A stretch of DNA of 64,000 nucleotides. It comes from an uncultured Roseicyclus sp. (lineage in GTDB: Bacteria > Pseudomonadota > Alphaproteobacteria > Rhodobacterales > Rhodobacteraceae). The stretch lies in contig CANLXA010000004.1 in assembly GCA_947494975.1 (NCBI GenBank), positions 405,001-469,000 on the forward strand, given 5' to 3'. Below, in pieces: positions 1-10,466 of this stretch. Each line of letters starts with the position of its first letter. Position 1 is the stretch's first letter. The position numbers and the translations under genes are program-made. Under the pieces are notes generated by a model. That model worked only from the letters and a program-made list of their open reading frames with translations. It was not told where the DNA came from and searched no databases.

Positions 1-135
1 GACAAGCTTCTGGTGTTGAAGGATGGCATGGTGCAGGCCTTCGGTCCGCGGGATGAGATCCTCGCCAAGGTCCTCACCAACAGCGCCGATGTGCAGCGGG
101 TTGCTCAGGCCCGCGCGGCCGGTGGCCTGACATGA
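1..135 (+). CDS. C-terminal end of an ABC transporter ATPase/permease (type I secretion, partial)
   Basis: Reads DKLLVLKDGMVQAFGPRDEILAKVLTNSADVQRVAQARAAGGLT*, typical of a type I secretion ABC ATPase C-terminus; overlaps an HlyD-type gene. Confidence 0.75.
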   Translation, partial: DKLLVLKDGMVQAFGPRDEILAKVLTNSADVQRVAQARAAGGLT

Positions 136-1436
136 GCGGCGCGCGCCCTTCTTGGTCCGTCGGGGGGCCGCTCACGGTCGGTGTGCTGGCGCTTGTCGTT
201 CTGGTCGTCGGGTTCGGCAGCTGGTCCGTGATGACAACCCTGTCGGGTGCCGTCGTCGCCTCCGGGCAGATCGAGGTGGATCGCAATCGTCAGGCCATTC
301 AGCACCCCGAAGGGGGCGTGGTGGCGGAGTTGCTGGTGGATGAAGGGGATAGTGTCGACGAAGCCGAGGTTCTGGTCCGGCTCGATCCCGCCGAGCTAGC
401 CACGGAATTGACGGTCACGCAGGCCCGGCTTGGCGAAATCCGTGCCCGTCGCGCCCGCCTTGAGGCCGAGCGCGACGGTGCCGATGAAATCGTGTTTCCC
501 GAAACCCTGCTTGCGCTGAGCGAGACCGACCCCGAGGTGGAGGATCTTCTGCGCGGGCAGAACAACCTGTTCGCGGCGCGCGCCGATACGCTGGCGCGTG
601 AAGCCGAGCAATTGGGGGGCCGGATCACGCAGGTCGAGGCGCAGGTGACCGCGCTTCAGGCGCAGGAAGACGCGCTGAGCGAACAGATCGCGCTGGTCGA
701 GGAAGAGCTGGCGCGCCGACAGGACCTGCTCGACAGGGGCTCCGGCACGCGGGAACCGGTGGTGCGATTGCAGCAGGAGCTTGTGCAGCTGCGCGGCGCT
801 GCGGGCGAGGTTGCGGCGGGCCGGGCCGAGGCCGCGGAGCGGATCATCGAAAGCGAATTGGCTATCCTGCAACTAACCACCCAACGCCGCGAGCAGGCCA
901 TCGCCGAATTGCGCGAGATCCGGGTGTCGGAACAGGAGCTGTCGGAGCGCGCGGCGAACCTGTCGCTCCGGATCAGCCGGCTGGAGTTGCGCGCGCCCGT
1001 GGCGGGCCGGATCCACGGGCTGACGATTTTCGGGCCGCGCTCGGTGCTGCGCCCCGCCGATCCGTTCGCCTATATCGTGCCCGATGGCCGCCCGCTGGTG
1101 ATCTCGGTGCGGGTTCCGGCGATCGATATCGATCAGGTGTTTGTGGGGCAGGTCACGTCGCTCCTGTTCCCCGCCTTCGATCAGCGGGAGATGCCCGAGG
1201 TGGTGGGCGAGGTCAGCCAGGTGTCGGCCGACGCCTTCACCGACGAGGTCAACGGCGCCAGCTTCTACCGCGCCGAGATTGTGATGGCCGAGGATCAGGC
1301 CGCGCTTCTGGGCACCCGCGTTCTGGTGCCCGGAATGCCGGTCGATGCGTTCATTCGCACCGAGGACCGCACGCCGCTGACCTACCTGCTTGAGCCGTTC
1401 GCGGCCTATTTCAACCGCGCCTTCCGCGAGTCCTGA
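132..1436 (+). CDS. HlyD family type I secretion periplasmic adaptor subunit
   Basis: N-terminal TM, long coiled coil, 'GQIEVDRNRQAIQHPEGGVVAELLVDEGDSV' and 'LRAPVAGRIHGL' lipoyl-like motifs. Confidence 0.9.
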   Translation: MSGARPSWSVGGPLTVGVLALVVLVVGFGSWSVMTTLSGAVVASGQIEVDRNRQAIQHPEGGVVAELLVDEGDSVDEAEVLVRLDPAELATELTVTQARLGEIRARRARLEAERDGADEIVFPETLLALSETDPEVEDLLRGQNNLFAARADTLAREAEQLGGRITQVEAQVTALQAQEDALSEQIALVEEELARRQDLLDRGSGTREPVVRLQQELVQLRGAAGEVAAGRAEAAERIIESELAILQLTTQRREQAIAELREIRVSEQELSERAANLSLRISRLELRAPVAGRIHGLTIFGPRSVLRPADPFAYIVPDGRPLVISVRVPAIDIDQVFVGQVTSLLFPAFDQREMPEVVGEVSQVSADAFTDEVNGASFYRAEIVMAEDQAALLGTRVLVPGMPVDAFIRTEDRTPLTYLLEPFAAYFNRAFRES

Positions 1437-1491
1437 GCGGGGCTTTCCCTTTGCGCGGACCGCCACTAGGCTCCGCTGCGAAATACAAATC

Positions 1492-1974
1492 ATGGGAGGC
1501 TCGGCTATGGGCGGACAGATCGAAGCGCGGCTGGCGGAACTGGGTGTGACCCTCGGGGAGGCGACGGCGCCCGCGGCCAATTACGTGCCGTTCGTACAGG
1601 TGGGCGAGACGCTGTTCGTTTCTGGGCAGATCTCCATGGAAAACGGCCAGATGATCACCGGCAAGGTCGGCGCCGACATGTCGGTGGAGGATGGGGCCGC
1701 CGCCGCGAAGGTCTGCGCCATCAACCTGCTGGCGCAGGTCAAGGCCGCCTGCGGTGGTGATCTCGACAAGCTGGTGCGTGTGGTGAAGCTGACCGGCTTC
1801 GTGAATTCCACGCCGGATTTCACCGAACAACCCAAAGTCATCAACGGGTGCTCCGACTTTCTGGTCGAGGCGCTGGGAGAGCGCGGGCGGCATTCCCGTT
1901 CGGCGGTCAGTGCGGGCGCGTTGCCGTTCAACGTCGCCGTCGAGATCGAAGGCATCTTCCAGATCGCCCCATGA
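1492..1974 (+). CDS. RidA/YjgF family protein
   Basis: FVSGQI..., 'RHSRSAVSAGALPFNVAVEIEGIF' signature; start could be 1507. Confidence 0.88.
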   Translation: MGGSAMGGQIEARLAELGVTLGEATAPAANYVPFVQVGETLFVSGQISMENGQMITGKVGADMSVEDGAAAAKVCAINLLAQVKAACGGDLDKLVRVVKLTGFVNSTPDFTEQPKVINGCSDFLVEALGERGRHSRSAVSAGALPFNVAVEIEGIFQIAP

Positions 1975-2735
1975 CCCCGCCCCTGCCACCGCAATTCCTT
2001 GGCCGTCCGCTGGCCCATCGCGGCCTTCATGATCGCGCCAGGGGTGTGATCGAGAACAGCGCGGGCGCGGTGCGCGCCGCCGTGGCGGCGGGCTACGGGA
2101 TCGAGATCGATGTGCAGTTGGCCTCGGACGGCGCGGCGATGGTGTTTCACGATGATCGGCTGGACCGGCTCACGGCCCAAAGCGGCCCGATCCGGGGCTG
2201 GGCGTCGCGCGATCTGGCGAAGGTGCAGCTGACCGGATCGGATGAGACCGTGCCGACCCTGCCCGAGGTGCTGGAGATCGTGGCGGGCGCGGTCCCGCTG
2301 CTGATCGAGTTGAAGGACCAATCGGGCGGCACCGGCTCGGCCCCCGATGATCTGGAACGCGCCGTTGCGGCGGCGCTCAAGGGCTATGACGGCCCCGTCG
2401 CCGTGATGTCCTTCAACCCCCACATGGTCGCCAATCTGCAAAAGCGCGCGCCCCGTGTGCCACGCGGCATCACGACCGATGGCTACAACGAAAAGGAATG
2501 GCCCGACCTGTCGTCGGACAGCCTCCATTTCCTGCGCGAGATCGGGGCGTTCGACGCCGTGGGCGCCAGTTTCATCAGCCACGATTGGCACGATCTGACC
2601 GCCCCTCGGGTGACGGATCTGAAGGCCAGGGGCGTGCCGATCCTGTGCTGGACCGTCAAAAGCGCCGAGGATGAGGCGGTCGCCCGCCGCGTCGCCGACA
2701 ACATCACCTTCGAGGGCTATACGCCCGCCGATTGA
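1971..2735 (+). CDS. glycerophosphodiester phosphodiesterase family protein
   Basis: 'LAHRGLHDRARGVIENSAGAVRAAVAAGYGIEIDVQLASDGAAMVFHDDRLDRLT' GDPD motif; ATGA overlap with the upstream gene. Confidence 0.92.
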   Translation: MTPPLPPQFLGRPLAHRGLHDRARGVIENSAGAVRAAVAAGYGIEIDVQLASDGAAMVFHDDRLDRLTAQSGPIRGWASRDLAKVQLTGSDETVPTLPEVLEIVAGAVPLLIELKDQSGGTGSAPDDLERAVAAALKGYDGPVAVMSFNPHMVANLQKRAPRVPRGITTDGYNEKEWPDLSSDSLHFLREIGAFDAVGASFISHDWHDLTAPRVTDLKARGVPILCWTVKSAEDEAVARRVADNITFEGYTPAD

Positions 2736-2786
2736 CCGCCGCGTGATGCGCCCCATCTATGGCTCACACCCCCTGCGGAGATCCCG

Positions 2787-3974
2787 ATGGACGGCGAAGC
2801 CCAGATCAGCATCGATGTTCTGACCAGCCTGTCGCAGATCGAGGCGGCGGAGTGGGATTCCTGTGCCTGCCCCGAAGGCGAAACCGGCCGCCCGCGCGAT
2901 CCGTTCACCACGCACCGGTTTTTGCACGCCCTGGAGGCGTCCGGCTCCGTGGGCCCCGGCACCGGCTGGCAACCGCGCTATCTGGTGGCGCGCCACGAGG
3001 ATCAGGCCGTCGCCTGCGCGCCGCTTTACGCCAAGGGCCACAGCCAGGGCGAGTACATCTTCGATCACAATTGGGCCCATGCCTACGAAAACGCAGGCGG
3101 CGAGTATTACCCGAAATTGCAGCTCGCCGTGCCCTTCACCCCCGCCACGGGCCGCCGGTTCCTGACCCGCCCCGGATGGGACTCGACGGGCATCGCGGCG
3201 CTTCTGCAAGGTTCCGTTCAACTGGCGGTCGACAACGAATTATCCTCCCTCCACGTCACCTTCTGCACCGAGGATGAGGCGATTGCCGGGGAGAAGATCG
3301 GCCTGATGCGGCGCTGGTCCCAGCAATTCCATTGGCAGAACGACGATTACGCCGATTTCGACGCGTTCCTCGCCACGCTCTCCAGCCGCAAGCGCAAGAA
3401 TATCCGCAAGGAACGCGCGCGGGCGCAGGCCTTCGGTGGCAATATCGTCAGCCTCAGCGGCGACGCGATCCAACCGGAACACTGGGACGCCTTCTGGCAC
3501 TTCTATCAGGATACCGGTGCGCGAAAATGGGGCACGCCGTACCTGACGCGCGCCTTCTTCGACATCGCGCAGGACATGCTGGCCGATGACATGCTGCTCT
3601 GCCTCGCGATCCGCGACGGGCATCCTGTCGCCGGGGCCCTAAACTTCATCGGCGCCGAGACGCTCTACGGGCGCTACTGGGGCTGCGTGGAAGATCACCC
3701 CTGCCTGCATTTCGAGCTGTGTTACTATCAGGCCATCGACTTCGCGATTGCCAATGGCATGGCGCGGGTGGAAGCCGGTGCGCAGGGCGGCCACAAGCTC
3801 GCCCGCGGCTACATGCCGGTGACAACCCATTCGCTCCACTGGGTGCGGGATGCAGGCTTTGCCGAGGCGATTGGCCGGTATCTTCAGGCCGAACGCGCCG
3901 CGGTGGATGAAGAGATCGAAGTGCTGACGAAATACGGCCCCTTCAAGCGGGCCCATGTGGAGGAACAGGAATGA
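2787..3974 (+). CDS. GNAT/FemAB-like N-acetyltransferase (DUF482/peptidogalycan-type)
   Basis: '[18 protein letters not shown]', '[39 protein letters not shown]' motifs. Confidence 0.85.
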   Translation: MDGEAQISIDVLTSLSQIEAAEWDSCACPEGETGRPRDPFTTHRFLHALEASGSVGPGTGWQPRYLVARHEDQAVACAPLYAKGHSQGEYIFDHNWAHAYENAGGEYYPKLQLAVPFTPATGRRFLTRPGWDSTGIAALLQGSVQLAVDNELSSLHVTFCTEDEAIAGEKIGLMRRWSQQFHWQNDDYADFDAFLATLSSRKRKNIRKERARAQAFGGNIVSLSGDAIQPEHWDAFWHFYQDTGARKWGTPYLTRAFFDIAQDMLADDMLLCLAIRDGHPVAGALNFIGAETLYGRYWGCVEDHPCLHFELCYYQAIDFAIANGMARVEAGAQGGHKLARGYMPVTTHSLHWVRDAGFAEAIGRYLQAERAAVDEEIEVLTKYGPFKRAHVEEQE

Positions 3975-4273
3975 CAAAGCCCGTGAAACTGGAGGGTGAT
4001 GACCGTGACAAGGCCCTGGCCGCCTTGGCCGATCACGGCTGGAGCATCGCCGATGGGCGCGATGCCATCTCCAAAACCTTCGCCTTCTCGGATTTCAACG
4101 AAGCCTTCGGCTGGATGACCCGCGTGGCGCTGGTGGCCGAGCACATGAACCATCATCCGGAATGGTCGAATGTCTACAAGACGGTGGAGGTCACGCTCAG
4201 CACCCACGATGTGGGCGGGCTGTCGCAGCTTGATGTGGCCATGGCCTCGAAGATGGACCGCCTGGCGGGCTGA
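3971..4273 (+). CDS. phhB: 4a-hydroxytetrahydrobiopterin dehydratase (pterin-4a-carbinolamine dehydratase)
   Basis: '[36 protein letters not shown]' PCD signature. Confidence 0.9.
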   Translation: MTKPVKLEGDDRDKALAALADHGWSIADGRDAISKTFAFSDFNEAFGWMTRVALVAEHMNHHPEWSNVYKTVEVTLSTHDVGGLSQLDVAMASKMDRLAG

Positions 4274-4274
4274 C

Positions 4275-4310
4275 AAAAAAGGCGCGCCGCCCGATCCCGG
4301 GCCACGCGCC
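4275..4310 (-). terminator. intrinsic terminator for the minus-strand peroxiredoxin gene
   Basis: GGCGCG...CGCGCC hairpin (4281-4310) with A6 at 4275-4280, i.e. a U6 tract on the minus strand after the stem. Confidence 0.7.
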
Positions 4311-4330
4311 GATAAATTCACGCGTTCGGT

Positions 4331-4819
4331 TCAGATCGCTGCCACCAGCGTCTCACCCGCGGAGACTTCACACACGCCGGGGCCTTCCTCGACATTGAGG
4401 ACCTTCACAACACCGTCTTCCGCATACATCGCGTAGCGGCGCGAGCGGTCGTAGAAGCCCACGGGTTCCGCCGTCCAGTTCATACCGATGGCCTTGGTGA
4501 ATTCCGCCGATGCGTCACCCAGAAGCGTGATGCCCGCATTCTTGCCGCCCGTTGCGTCGCCCCAGGCGTCCATCACGAACGGATCGTTCACCGACACGCA
4601 GATCACCTCGTCCACGCCTTTGGCGTCGAACTCGTCCTTGGTGCGGATGAAACTGGGCATATGGGCGGAGGTGCAGGTGCCGGTATAGGCGCCCGGCAGC
4701 CCGAAGATCACAACCTTGCGGCCCTTGGTCAGGCTCGCCATCTCGACTTGCTCGGGGCCGTCCGCGCCGATCCGAAGCAGCGTTGCATTGGGCAATGTGT
4801 CGCCTGTGGAAAGTGTCAT
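4331..4819 (-). CDS. peroxiredoxin (Prx5/AhpE-like)
   Basis: 'VVIFGLPGAYTGTCTSAHMPSFI' active-site Cys motif; start taken as MTLSTGDTLPN. Confidence 0.9.
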   Translation of the reverse strand: MTLSTGDTLPNATLLRIGADGPEQVEMASLTKGRKVVIFGLPGAYTGTCTSAHMPSFIRTKDEFDAKGVDEVICVSVNDPFVMDAWGDATGGKNAGITLLGDASAEFTKAIGMNWTAEPVGFYDRSRRYAMYAEDGVVKVLNVEEGPGVCEVSAGETLVAAI

Positions 4820-4898
4820 CAATCTCGCTCCTGCGCTTGTCCTGTCATTGACCTCGCATATAGGGTCCGCCGCGATAAGGCCAAGCAGGAAGAACATC

Positions 4899-6107
4899 AT
4901 GGATCGGATCGTTGTTGTCGGCGCCGGGCAGGCCGGCGCGTCTTGTGTGGCCAAGGTGCGGGCCGAAGGATTCGGGGGCGCGATCACCCTGATCGGGGAA
5001 GAACCCGTGCCGCCATATCAGCGCCCGCCTTTGTCCAAGGCCTATCTGCTGGGGGATATGGCGCTGGAGCGCCTCTTTCTGCGGCCCGAGGCCTGGTATG
5101 CCGAACATGATGTGGATCTGCGTCTGGGCCAGCCGGTGACGGATGTCGATGCCGCCGCCAGAACGGTGACGCTGGGTGATGATGTCCTGCCCTATGACGC
5201 GCTGGTGCTGGCCACCGGCTCCACGCCGCGACGCCTGCCCGATACGATCGGCGGCGATCTGCGCGGCGTTCACGTGGTGCGGACGCTGGCCGATGTCGAC
5301 GCGATGGAGCCGGGCATGATCGAGGATCGCCGCGCGCTGATCGTGGGCGGTGGTTATATCGGCCTGGAGGCGGCGGCCGTTGCCCGCAAACGCGGGATGG
5401 ATGTGACGCTGATTGAGGCCGCCCCGCGCATCCTGGGCCGTGTCGCCGCGCCCGAGACGGCGGATTACATGCGCGCGCTGCACCAGTCCCATGGGGTCAA
5501 GATCCTGGAAGGCGTAGGACTCACCTGCCTGAACGGTGTCGATGGGCGCGTGGTGGGCGCGATCCTGGCGAACGGGGAAGAGCACCCCTATGACATCGTG
5601 ATCGTCGGCATCGGGATCACCCCCAATGACGCGCTGGCGCGGATGGCGGGTGTCACCCTCGACAATGGCATCGCCACCGATCTTCTGGGCCGCACCAGCG
5701 ATCCGCATATCTGGGCCGCCGGCGATTGTGCCTCGCTGCCGTTCCGGGGGGAGCGGATCCGGCTGGAAAGCGTTCAGAACGCCATTGATCAGGCCGAGGC
5801 AGTGGCGAAGAACATCCTTGGCGCCGGGCAGGATTACGTGCCGAGGCCCTGGTTCTGGTCCGATCAATATGACCTCAAGTTGCAGATTGCGGGTTTGAAC
5901 ACCGGTTATGACAAGGTCGCCGTCCGCGATGGCGGCGCGGCGCGGTCGCATTGGTATTACGCGGCCGATACGCTTCTGGCGGTCGATGCGATGAACGACC
6001 CGCGCGGCTACATGATCGGCAAGCGGATGATCGAGGCGGGCAAGTCGCCGCCGCCCGACGTGGTGGCCGACCCCGAAAGCGATCTGAAGGCGCTCCTGAA
6101 AGCATGA
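4899..6107 (+). CDS. FAD-dependent oxidoreductase, ferredoxin/rubredoxin reductase type
   Basis: 'VVVGAGQAGASCVAKVR' dinucleotide fold, 'GGGYIGLEAAAVA', 'WAAGDCAS'. Confidence 0.9.
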   Translation: MDRIVVVGAGQAGASCVAKVRAEGFGGAITLIGEEPVPPYQRPPLSKAYLLGDMALERLFLRPEAWYAEHDVDLRLGQPVTDVDAAARTVTLGDDVLPYDALVLATGSTPRRLPDTIGGDLRGVHVVRTLADVDAMEPGMIEDRRALIVGGGYIGLEAAAVARKRGMDVTLIEAAPRILGRVAAPETADYMRALHQSHGVKILEGVGLTCLNGVDGRVVGAILANGEEHPYDIVIVGIGITPNDALARMAGVTLDNGIATDLLGRTSDPHIWAAGDCASLPFRGERIRLESVQNAIDQAEAVAKNILGAGQDYVPRPWFWSDQYDLKLQIAGLNTGYDKVAVRDGGAARSHWYYAADTLLAVDAMNDPRGYMIGKRMIEAGKSPPPDVVADPESDLKALLKA

Positions 6108-6661
6108 GGATCGTCGGTGGCCGTCTGCGCGGCAAGAAGCTGGCCGATCTGGGGGAGGGCGATGCCGCCGCCCATCTGCGTCCCACAACCGACCGCGTGC
6201 GCGAAAGCCTGTTCAATCTGCTGACCAATGGTCGCAACGGCGATCTGGTCACCGGCACCCGTGTGCTCGACCTCTTCGCGGGCACCGGCGCGTTGGGGTT
6301 GGAGGCGCTCAGCCGTGGCGCGATCCACGCCACCTTCGTCGATAATGGCAACGCCGCCCGGGCGCTCCTGCGCGAGAATATCGCGGCCTGTTCCGCGCAA
6401 GGCCTCACCAAGGTGTTCCGCAAGGACGCGGCGCAGATCGGCCCGGCGAAATCCCCCGTCGATCTGGTGTTTCTCGACCCGCCCTATGGCAAGGGCCTCG
6501 GCGAGACGGCCCTCGACGCGCTGCTGCAAAACGGCTGGCTCGCCCCCGGAGCCACCGTGGTCTGGGAGGAGACCAGCCCCCCGATCATCCCCGTGCCGTT
6601 CGAGACGCTGGATCACCGCAGCTACGGCCAAACCACCATCACATTGCTGAGACACCCATGA
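6104..6661 (+). CDS. rsmD: 16S rRNA (guanine(966)-N(2))-methyltransferase
   Basis: 'MRIVGGRLRGKKL', 'RPTTDRVRESLFN', 'LDLFAGTGALGLEALSRGA', 'VFLDPPY'. Confidence 0.93.
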   Translation: MRIVGGRLRGKKLADLGEGDAAAHLRPTTDRVRESLFNLLTNGRNGDLVTGTRVLDLFAGTGALGLEALSRGAIHATFVDNGNAARALLRENIAACSAQGLTKVFRKDAAQIGPAKSPVDLVFLDPPYGKGLGETALDALLQNGWLAPGATVVWEETSPPIIPVPFETLDHRSYGQTTITLLRHP

Positions 6662-7308
6662 TCCCCGATCTTGTCATCTTCGATTGCGACGGCGTGCTGG
6701 TGGATTCCGAGCCGATCTCCAACCGGGCCCTGGTGGCCAACCTGTCCCGCCACGGCCTGTCGCTCAGCGTCGACGCCGCCATGAACCACTTCATCGGCGG
6801 TTCGATGGACACCGTGGCCCGCAAGGCCCGCGATCTGGGGGCGATCCTCCCCGACGGGTGGATCGAGGACATGTACGGGGACATGTATGCCGCCCTCCGG
6901 CAGGGGGTGGAGCCGATCCCCGGCGTGATTGCCGTGCTGGATCGCCTCGACAGCGCGGGCCTGCCCTATTGCGTCGCCTCCAACGGCTCGGACGAGAAGA
7001 TGGATATCACCTTTGGCGCAACCGGCCTGATGGACCGGTTCGCGGGCAAACGCTTCTCCGCCCATGCGCTCGGCGTGTCCAAACCCGACCCGGAGCTGTT
7101 CCTGATCGCGGCCCGGCATTTCGGCGTCGATCCCGCCCGCGCCGTGGTGATCGAAGACAGCCTCTCGGGCGCCTTGGCCGCGCAGCGCGCCGGAATGCCA
7201 TGCTTTGGCTACGCGCCCGAAGGTCACGGCGCGACGCTTGCGGATGTGGAGGCGAGGATATTCACAGATATGGCCGATCTGCCCGGCCTGCTGCGCCTGC
7301 CGGATTAA
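6658..7308 (+). CDS. HAD family hydrolase (beta-phosphoglucomutase/phosphatase-like)
   Basis: 'VIFDCDGVLVDSEPI', 'SNGSDEKM', 'KPDPELFL', 'VVIEDSLSGALAA'. Confidence 0.9.
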   Translation: MIPDLVIFDCDGVLVDSEPISNRALVANLSRHGLSLSVDAAMNHFIGGSMDTVARKARDLGAILPDGWIEDMYGDMYAALRQGVEPIPGVIAVLDRLDSAGLPYCVASNGSDEKMDITFGATGLMDRFAGKRFSAHALGVSKPDPELFLIAARHFGVDPARAVVIEDSLSGALAAQRAGMPCFGYAPEGHGATLADVEARIFTDMADLPGLLRLPD

Positions 7309-7309
7309 T

Positions 7310-7340
7310 CCACAGAAACCACATCCTGTGGGTCTTGTTT
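7310..7340 (+). terminator. weak hairpin terminator candidate after the HAD gene
   Basis: CCACAG (7310-7315) ... CTGTGG (7326-7331) followed by gtcttgttt. Confidence 0.4.
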
Positions 7341-7415
7341 ACCGAATCTCAATATGGGACGGTCTCAAGATAACGAGCAATTCTAAACAAACCTGACAGG
7401 CTGCCCCCGAACACG

Positions 7416-9476
7416 ATGTTGGTCGAACACCCCGACACATCTGCGTTGCTGAAATCCACCTTCGGATTTGACGCCTTCCGCCCCGGTCAGGCGGAGATTG
7501 TGGAGGCCGTGGCCTCGGGCAAGAACGTGCTGGCGATCATGCCGACCGGCGGCGGCAAGTCCCTTTGCTTCCAGCTTCCGGCCCTGTTGCGGGATGGCGT
7601 GACGGTGGTGATCTCCCCGCTCATCGCCCTGATGCGCGATCAGGTGCGGGGGCTGCGCGAAGCGGGGGTGGAGGCGGGCGCGCTGACGTCAGGCAACACG
7701 CCGGAGGAAACCGATGCGGTCTGGGCGGGGCTTGAGGCGGGCACGCTGAAGCTCCTTTACATCGCGCCCGAACGCCTGGCCTCGTCGGGCACCGAACGCA
7801 TGCTGAGCCGCGCGGGCGTGTCGATGATCGCTGTGGACGAGGCCCATTGCGTCAGCCAATGGGGCCACGATTTCCGCCCCGATTACCTGCGTCTGGGTGC
7901 GCTGCGCCGCACGCTCAACGTACCACTGGCCGCTTTCACAGCCACCGCGGATGCCGAAACCCGGGCCGAGATCTGCCACCGCCTGTTCGATGATGAACCA
8001 CCCGAGACGTTCCTGCATGGCTTCGATCGCCCCAACCTGACGCTGGCCTTCGAGGTCAAGAACCAGCCGCGCCAGCAGATCCTCAGCTTCGCCGCCGCGC
8101 GCAAGGGCCAATCGGGCATCGTCTACACAGGCACCCGCGCCAAGACGGAAACGCTCGCCCAGGCCTTGCGGCAGGACGGCCATAATGCCTGCCACTATCA
8201 CGCCGGGATGGACGTCGATGACCGCCGCATTGTCGAGCATCGGTTCAACACCGAGGATGGATTGATCGTCTGCGCCACCGTCGCCTTCGGGATGGGCGTC
8301 GACAAGCCCGATATCCGCTGGGTCGCCCATGCCGATCTGCCCAAGAGCATCGAAGGCTATTATCAGGAAATCGGTCGCGCGGGCCGCGATGGCGCACCCG
8401 CCGACACGCTCACGCTCTATGGCCCCGACGATATCCGCTTCCGCCGTCAGCAGATCGATGAAGGCCTTGCCCCGCCGGAACGGAAATCCGCCGACCATGC
8501 CCGCCTGAACGCGCTCTTGGGTCTGGCCGAGGCGCAGGGCTGCCGCCGCGAGGTTCTGCTAGGCTATTTCGGCGATGATGCCAGCGATTGCGGCAATTGC
8601 GATCTATGTGAAAAGCCGCCCGAATTGTTCGATGCCTCCGTCGCCGTGCAAAAGGCGCTCAGCGTGATCCTGCGAACCGGTGAGTCGTTCGGCGCGGGCC
8701 ATCTGATCGACGTGTTGATCGGCGCGCAAAACGACAAGATCCGCCAGCGCGGCCATGATCGCCTGCCGACCTACGGGATCGGGACGGAATTCGACAAACG
8801 CGGCTGGCAGGCCGTGTTCCGCCAGATGATGGGCCGCGATCTGATCCGCCCCGATCCCGAACGCCACGGCGCCTTCCGGATGACCCCGGCGGCCCGACCG
8901 ATCCTGCGGGGCGAGGCCGGGATCACGCTGCGCAAGGACACCATCACCAAAGCGCCCCGCCGCCCCGCCGTGAAGGCGCTGGTGAGCGAGGAGGACGCGC
9001 CGCTTCTCTCGGCCCTCAAGGCCAAGCGCCGGGCTTTGGCCGAAGAGGCCCGCGTGCCCGCTTACGTGATCTTCACCGACAAGACCCTGATCGAAATGGC
9101 CGAAACCCGGCCCATGACCTTGGACGATATGGCGCGCATTTCGGGCGTCGGCGCGACCAAGCTCGACCGTTACGGCGATGCCTTCCTGACCGTGATCACC
9201 GGCGAGGCGGCGGAGGCCGTCCACCCGATGCGCCGCGCCATTGCCGGGCGCGGGGAGGCGGAGATTTTCGATCGCCTGATGGAGGCGCAGCAGGATCTGA
9301 TGCGCGGCGATGACGGCACCGGAAAATACCTGAGCGTCACCCATTCGACCCTGCGCAAGATCGCGGAGCGCAAGCCCGGCTCGCTGGGGGATATGGCGCG
9401 GATTGCCGGGATGGGCGACCAGAAGGTGGACCGGTTCGGCGAGGCCTTCCTCGAAATCCTGCGCGAGGCTGGATAA
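7416..9476 (+). CDS. recQ: ATP-dependent DNA helicase RecQ
   Basis: 'MPTGGGKSLCFQLPAL', 'DEAHCVSQWGHDFRPDY', 'GRAGRDG', Zn Cys cluster 'CGNCDLC', two HRDC-like repeats. Confidence 0.97.
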   Translation: MLVEHPDTSALLKSTFGFDAFRPGQAEIVEAVASGKNVLAIMPTGGGKSLCFQLPALLRDGVTVVISPLIALMRDQVRGLREAGVEAGALTSGNTPEETDAVWAGLEAGTLKLLYIAPERLASSGTERMLSRAGVSMIAVDEAHCVSQWGHDFRPDYLRLGALRRTLNVPLAAFTATADAETRAEICHRLFDDEPPETFLHGFDRPNLTLAFEVKNQPRQQILSFAAARKGQSGIVYTGTRAKTETLAQALRQDGHNACHYHAGMDVDDRRIVEHRFNTEDGLIVCATVAFGMGVDKPDIRWVAHADLPKSIEGYYQEIGRAGRDGAPADTLTLYGPDDIRFRRQQIDEGLAPPERKSADHARLNALLGLAEAQGCRREVLLGYFGDDASDCGNCDLCEKPPELFDASVAVQKALSVILRTGESFGAGHLIDVLIGAQNDKIRQRGHDRLPTYGIGTEFDKRGWQAVFRQMMGRDLIRPDPERHGAFRMTPAARPILRGEAGITLRKDTITKAPRRPAVKALVSEEDAPLLSALKAKRRALAEEARVPAYVIFTDKTLIEMAETRPMTLDDMARISGVGATKLDRYGDAFLTVITGEAAEAVHPMRRAIAGRGEAEIFDRLMEAQQDLMRGDDGTGKYLSVTHSTLRKIAERKPGSLGDMARIAGMGDQKVDRFGEAFLEILREAG

Positions 9477-9526
9477 GCCCGCCCGCCCGATTACATCTTG
9501 CCCCGGACTGCCAGAGGAGCCGCCAT

Positions 9527-10303
9527 ATGCTGACCGTGATTTCCCCCGCCAAGCGCCTCGACTGGTCCGCCCGCGATACCGCCACCACCACGCCGGATTT
9601 TCAGGATGATGCCGTGAAGCTTGCCCGCGCGGCCGGGAGGCTCAGCCAGCGGGATCTGGGCAAGCTCATGGATATCAGCCCCGATCTGGCCAAGCTGAAC
9701 GCCGCGCGCTTCAAGGATTTTGAGGTCACACCTGACGATGTCCGCCCCGCCGCCCTGGCCTTCGCGGGCGACACCTATATGGGCCTTGAGGCCGCAACGC
9801 TGGAGGCCGATGCGCTGGCCTATGCGCAGGACCATCTGCGCATCCTGTCGGGGCTCTATGGCCTGCTGCGCCCGCTCGATGCGATCCGCCCCTACCGGCT
9901 TGAAATGGGCAGCCGCCTGAAAACGCGGAAGGGTGCCAATCTCTACAGGTATTGGGGCACGCGGATTTCGGACGCGTTGAACGCGCAGGCGGCGGCGGTT
10001 GGGGCACAGACCCTGATCAACTGCGCCTCCATCGAATACTTCAGCGCCGTCGACACCGACGCCCTCGAACTTCAGATCGTCACGCCGCAGTTTTTCGAGG
10101 ATAAGCCCGGCGGCCCCAGGATCGTCAGCTTCTTCGCCAAAAAGGCGCGTGGCGCGATGGCCCGGTTCGTCATGGAACGCCGCCTGACCGCGCCGGATCA
10201 GATCCTCGATTTCGAAAGCGGCGGCTACGTCCACGTACCGGAGCTGAGCACGCCCGAGAAACCGGCTTTCCTGAGGACCGAGGTCGCGGCGGCGGCTGCC
10301 TGA
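9527..10303 (+). CDS. yaaA: peroxide stress protein YaaA
   Basis: 'MLTVISPAKRLDW', 'FAGDTYMGLEA', 'LYGLLRPLDAIRPYRLEMG', 'FFAKKARGAMARFV'. Confidence 0.95.
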   Translation: MLTVISPAKRLDWSARDTATTTPDFQDDAVKLARAAGRLSQRDLGKLMDISPDLAKLNAARFKDFEVTPDDVRPAALAFAGDTYMGLEAATLEADALAYAQDHLRILSGLYGLLRPLDAIRPYRLEMGSRLKTRKGANLYRYWGTRISDALNAQAAAVGAQTLINCASIEYFSAVDTDALELQIVTPQFFEDKPGGPRIVSFFAKKARGAMARFVMERRLTAPDQILDFESGGYVHVPELSTPEKPAFLRTEVAAAAA

Positions 10304-10306
10304 CCC

Positions 10307-10365
10307 GACGGCTCTGCCGTCCTTGAGCTTCAGATATCTCAGGGGGAGTCGCCCCCCGAAACAGC
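10307..10365. repeat. hairpin-rich intergenic element resembling (inverted) the element at 60.74-60.83 kb
   Basis: GACGGC-tct-GCCGTC and CAGGGGGAGTCGCCCCCC; the reverse complement contains 'GACTCCCCCTGAGATAT', compare 'GGACTCCCCCGGCATAT' at 60.79 kb. Confidence 0.45.
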
Positions 10366-10466
10366 GAAAACGTGGTCACCAAAACGTTAACAGTTTTGCG
10401 TTATCGGCGATAAAACAAGGGCTTAACCCGCCTTATCAACCTTGATAGCCCCCGGCACAGGTCGGA

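Noticed and set aside
873-2756. Long minus-strand ORFs opposite the HlyD/RidA/GDPD genes (235-391 aa) and similar antisense ORFs throughout, e.g. 4845..6188, 16213..17649, 46919..48802, 48916..50271
   Set aside because: Antisense to well-recognised genes; His/Arg/Gly/Asp-rich translations with no domain motifs, an expected artefact of high GC3.
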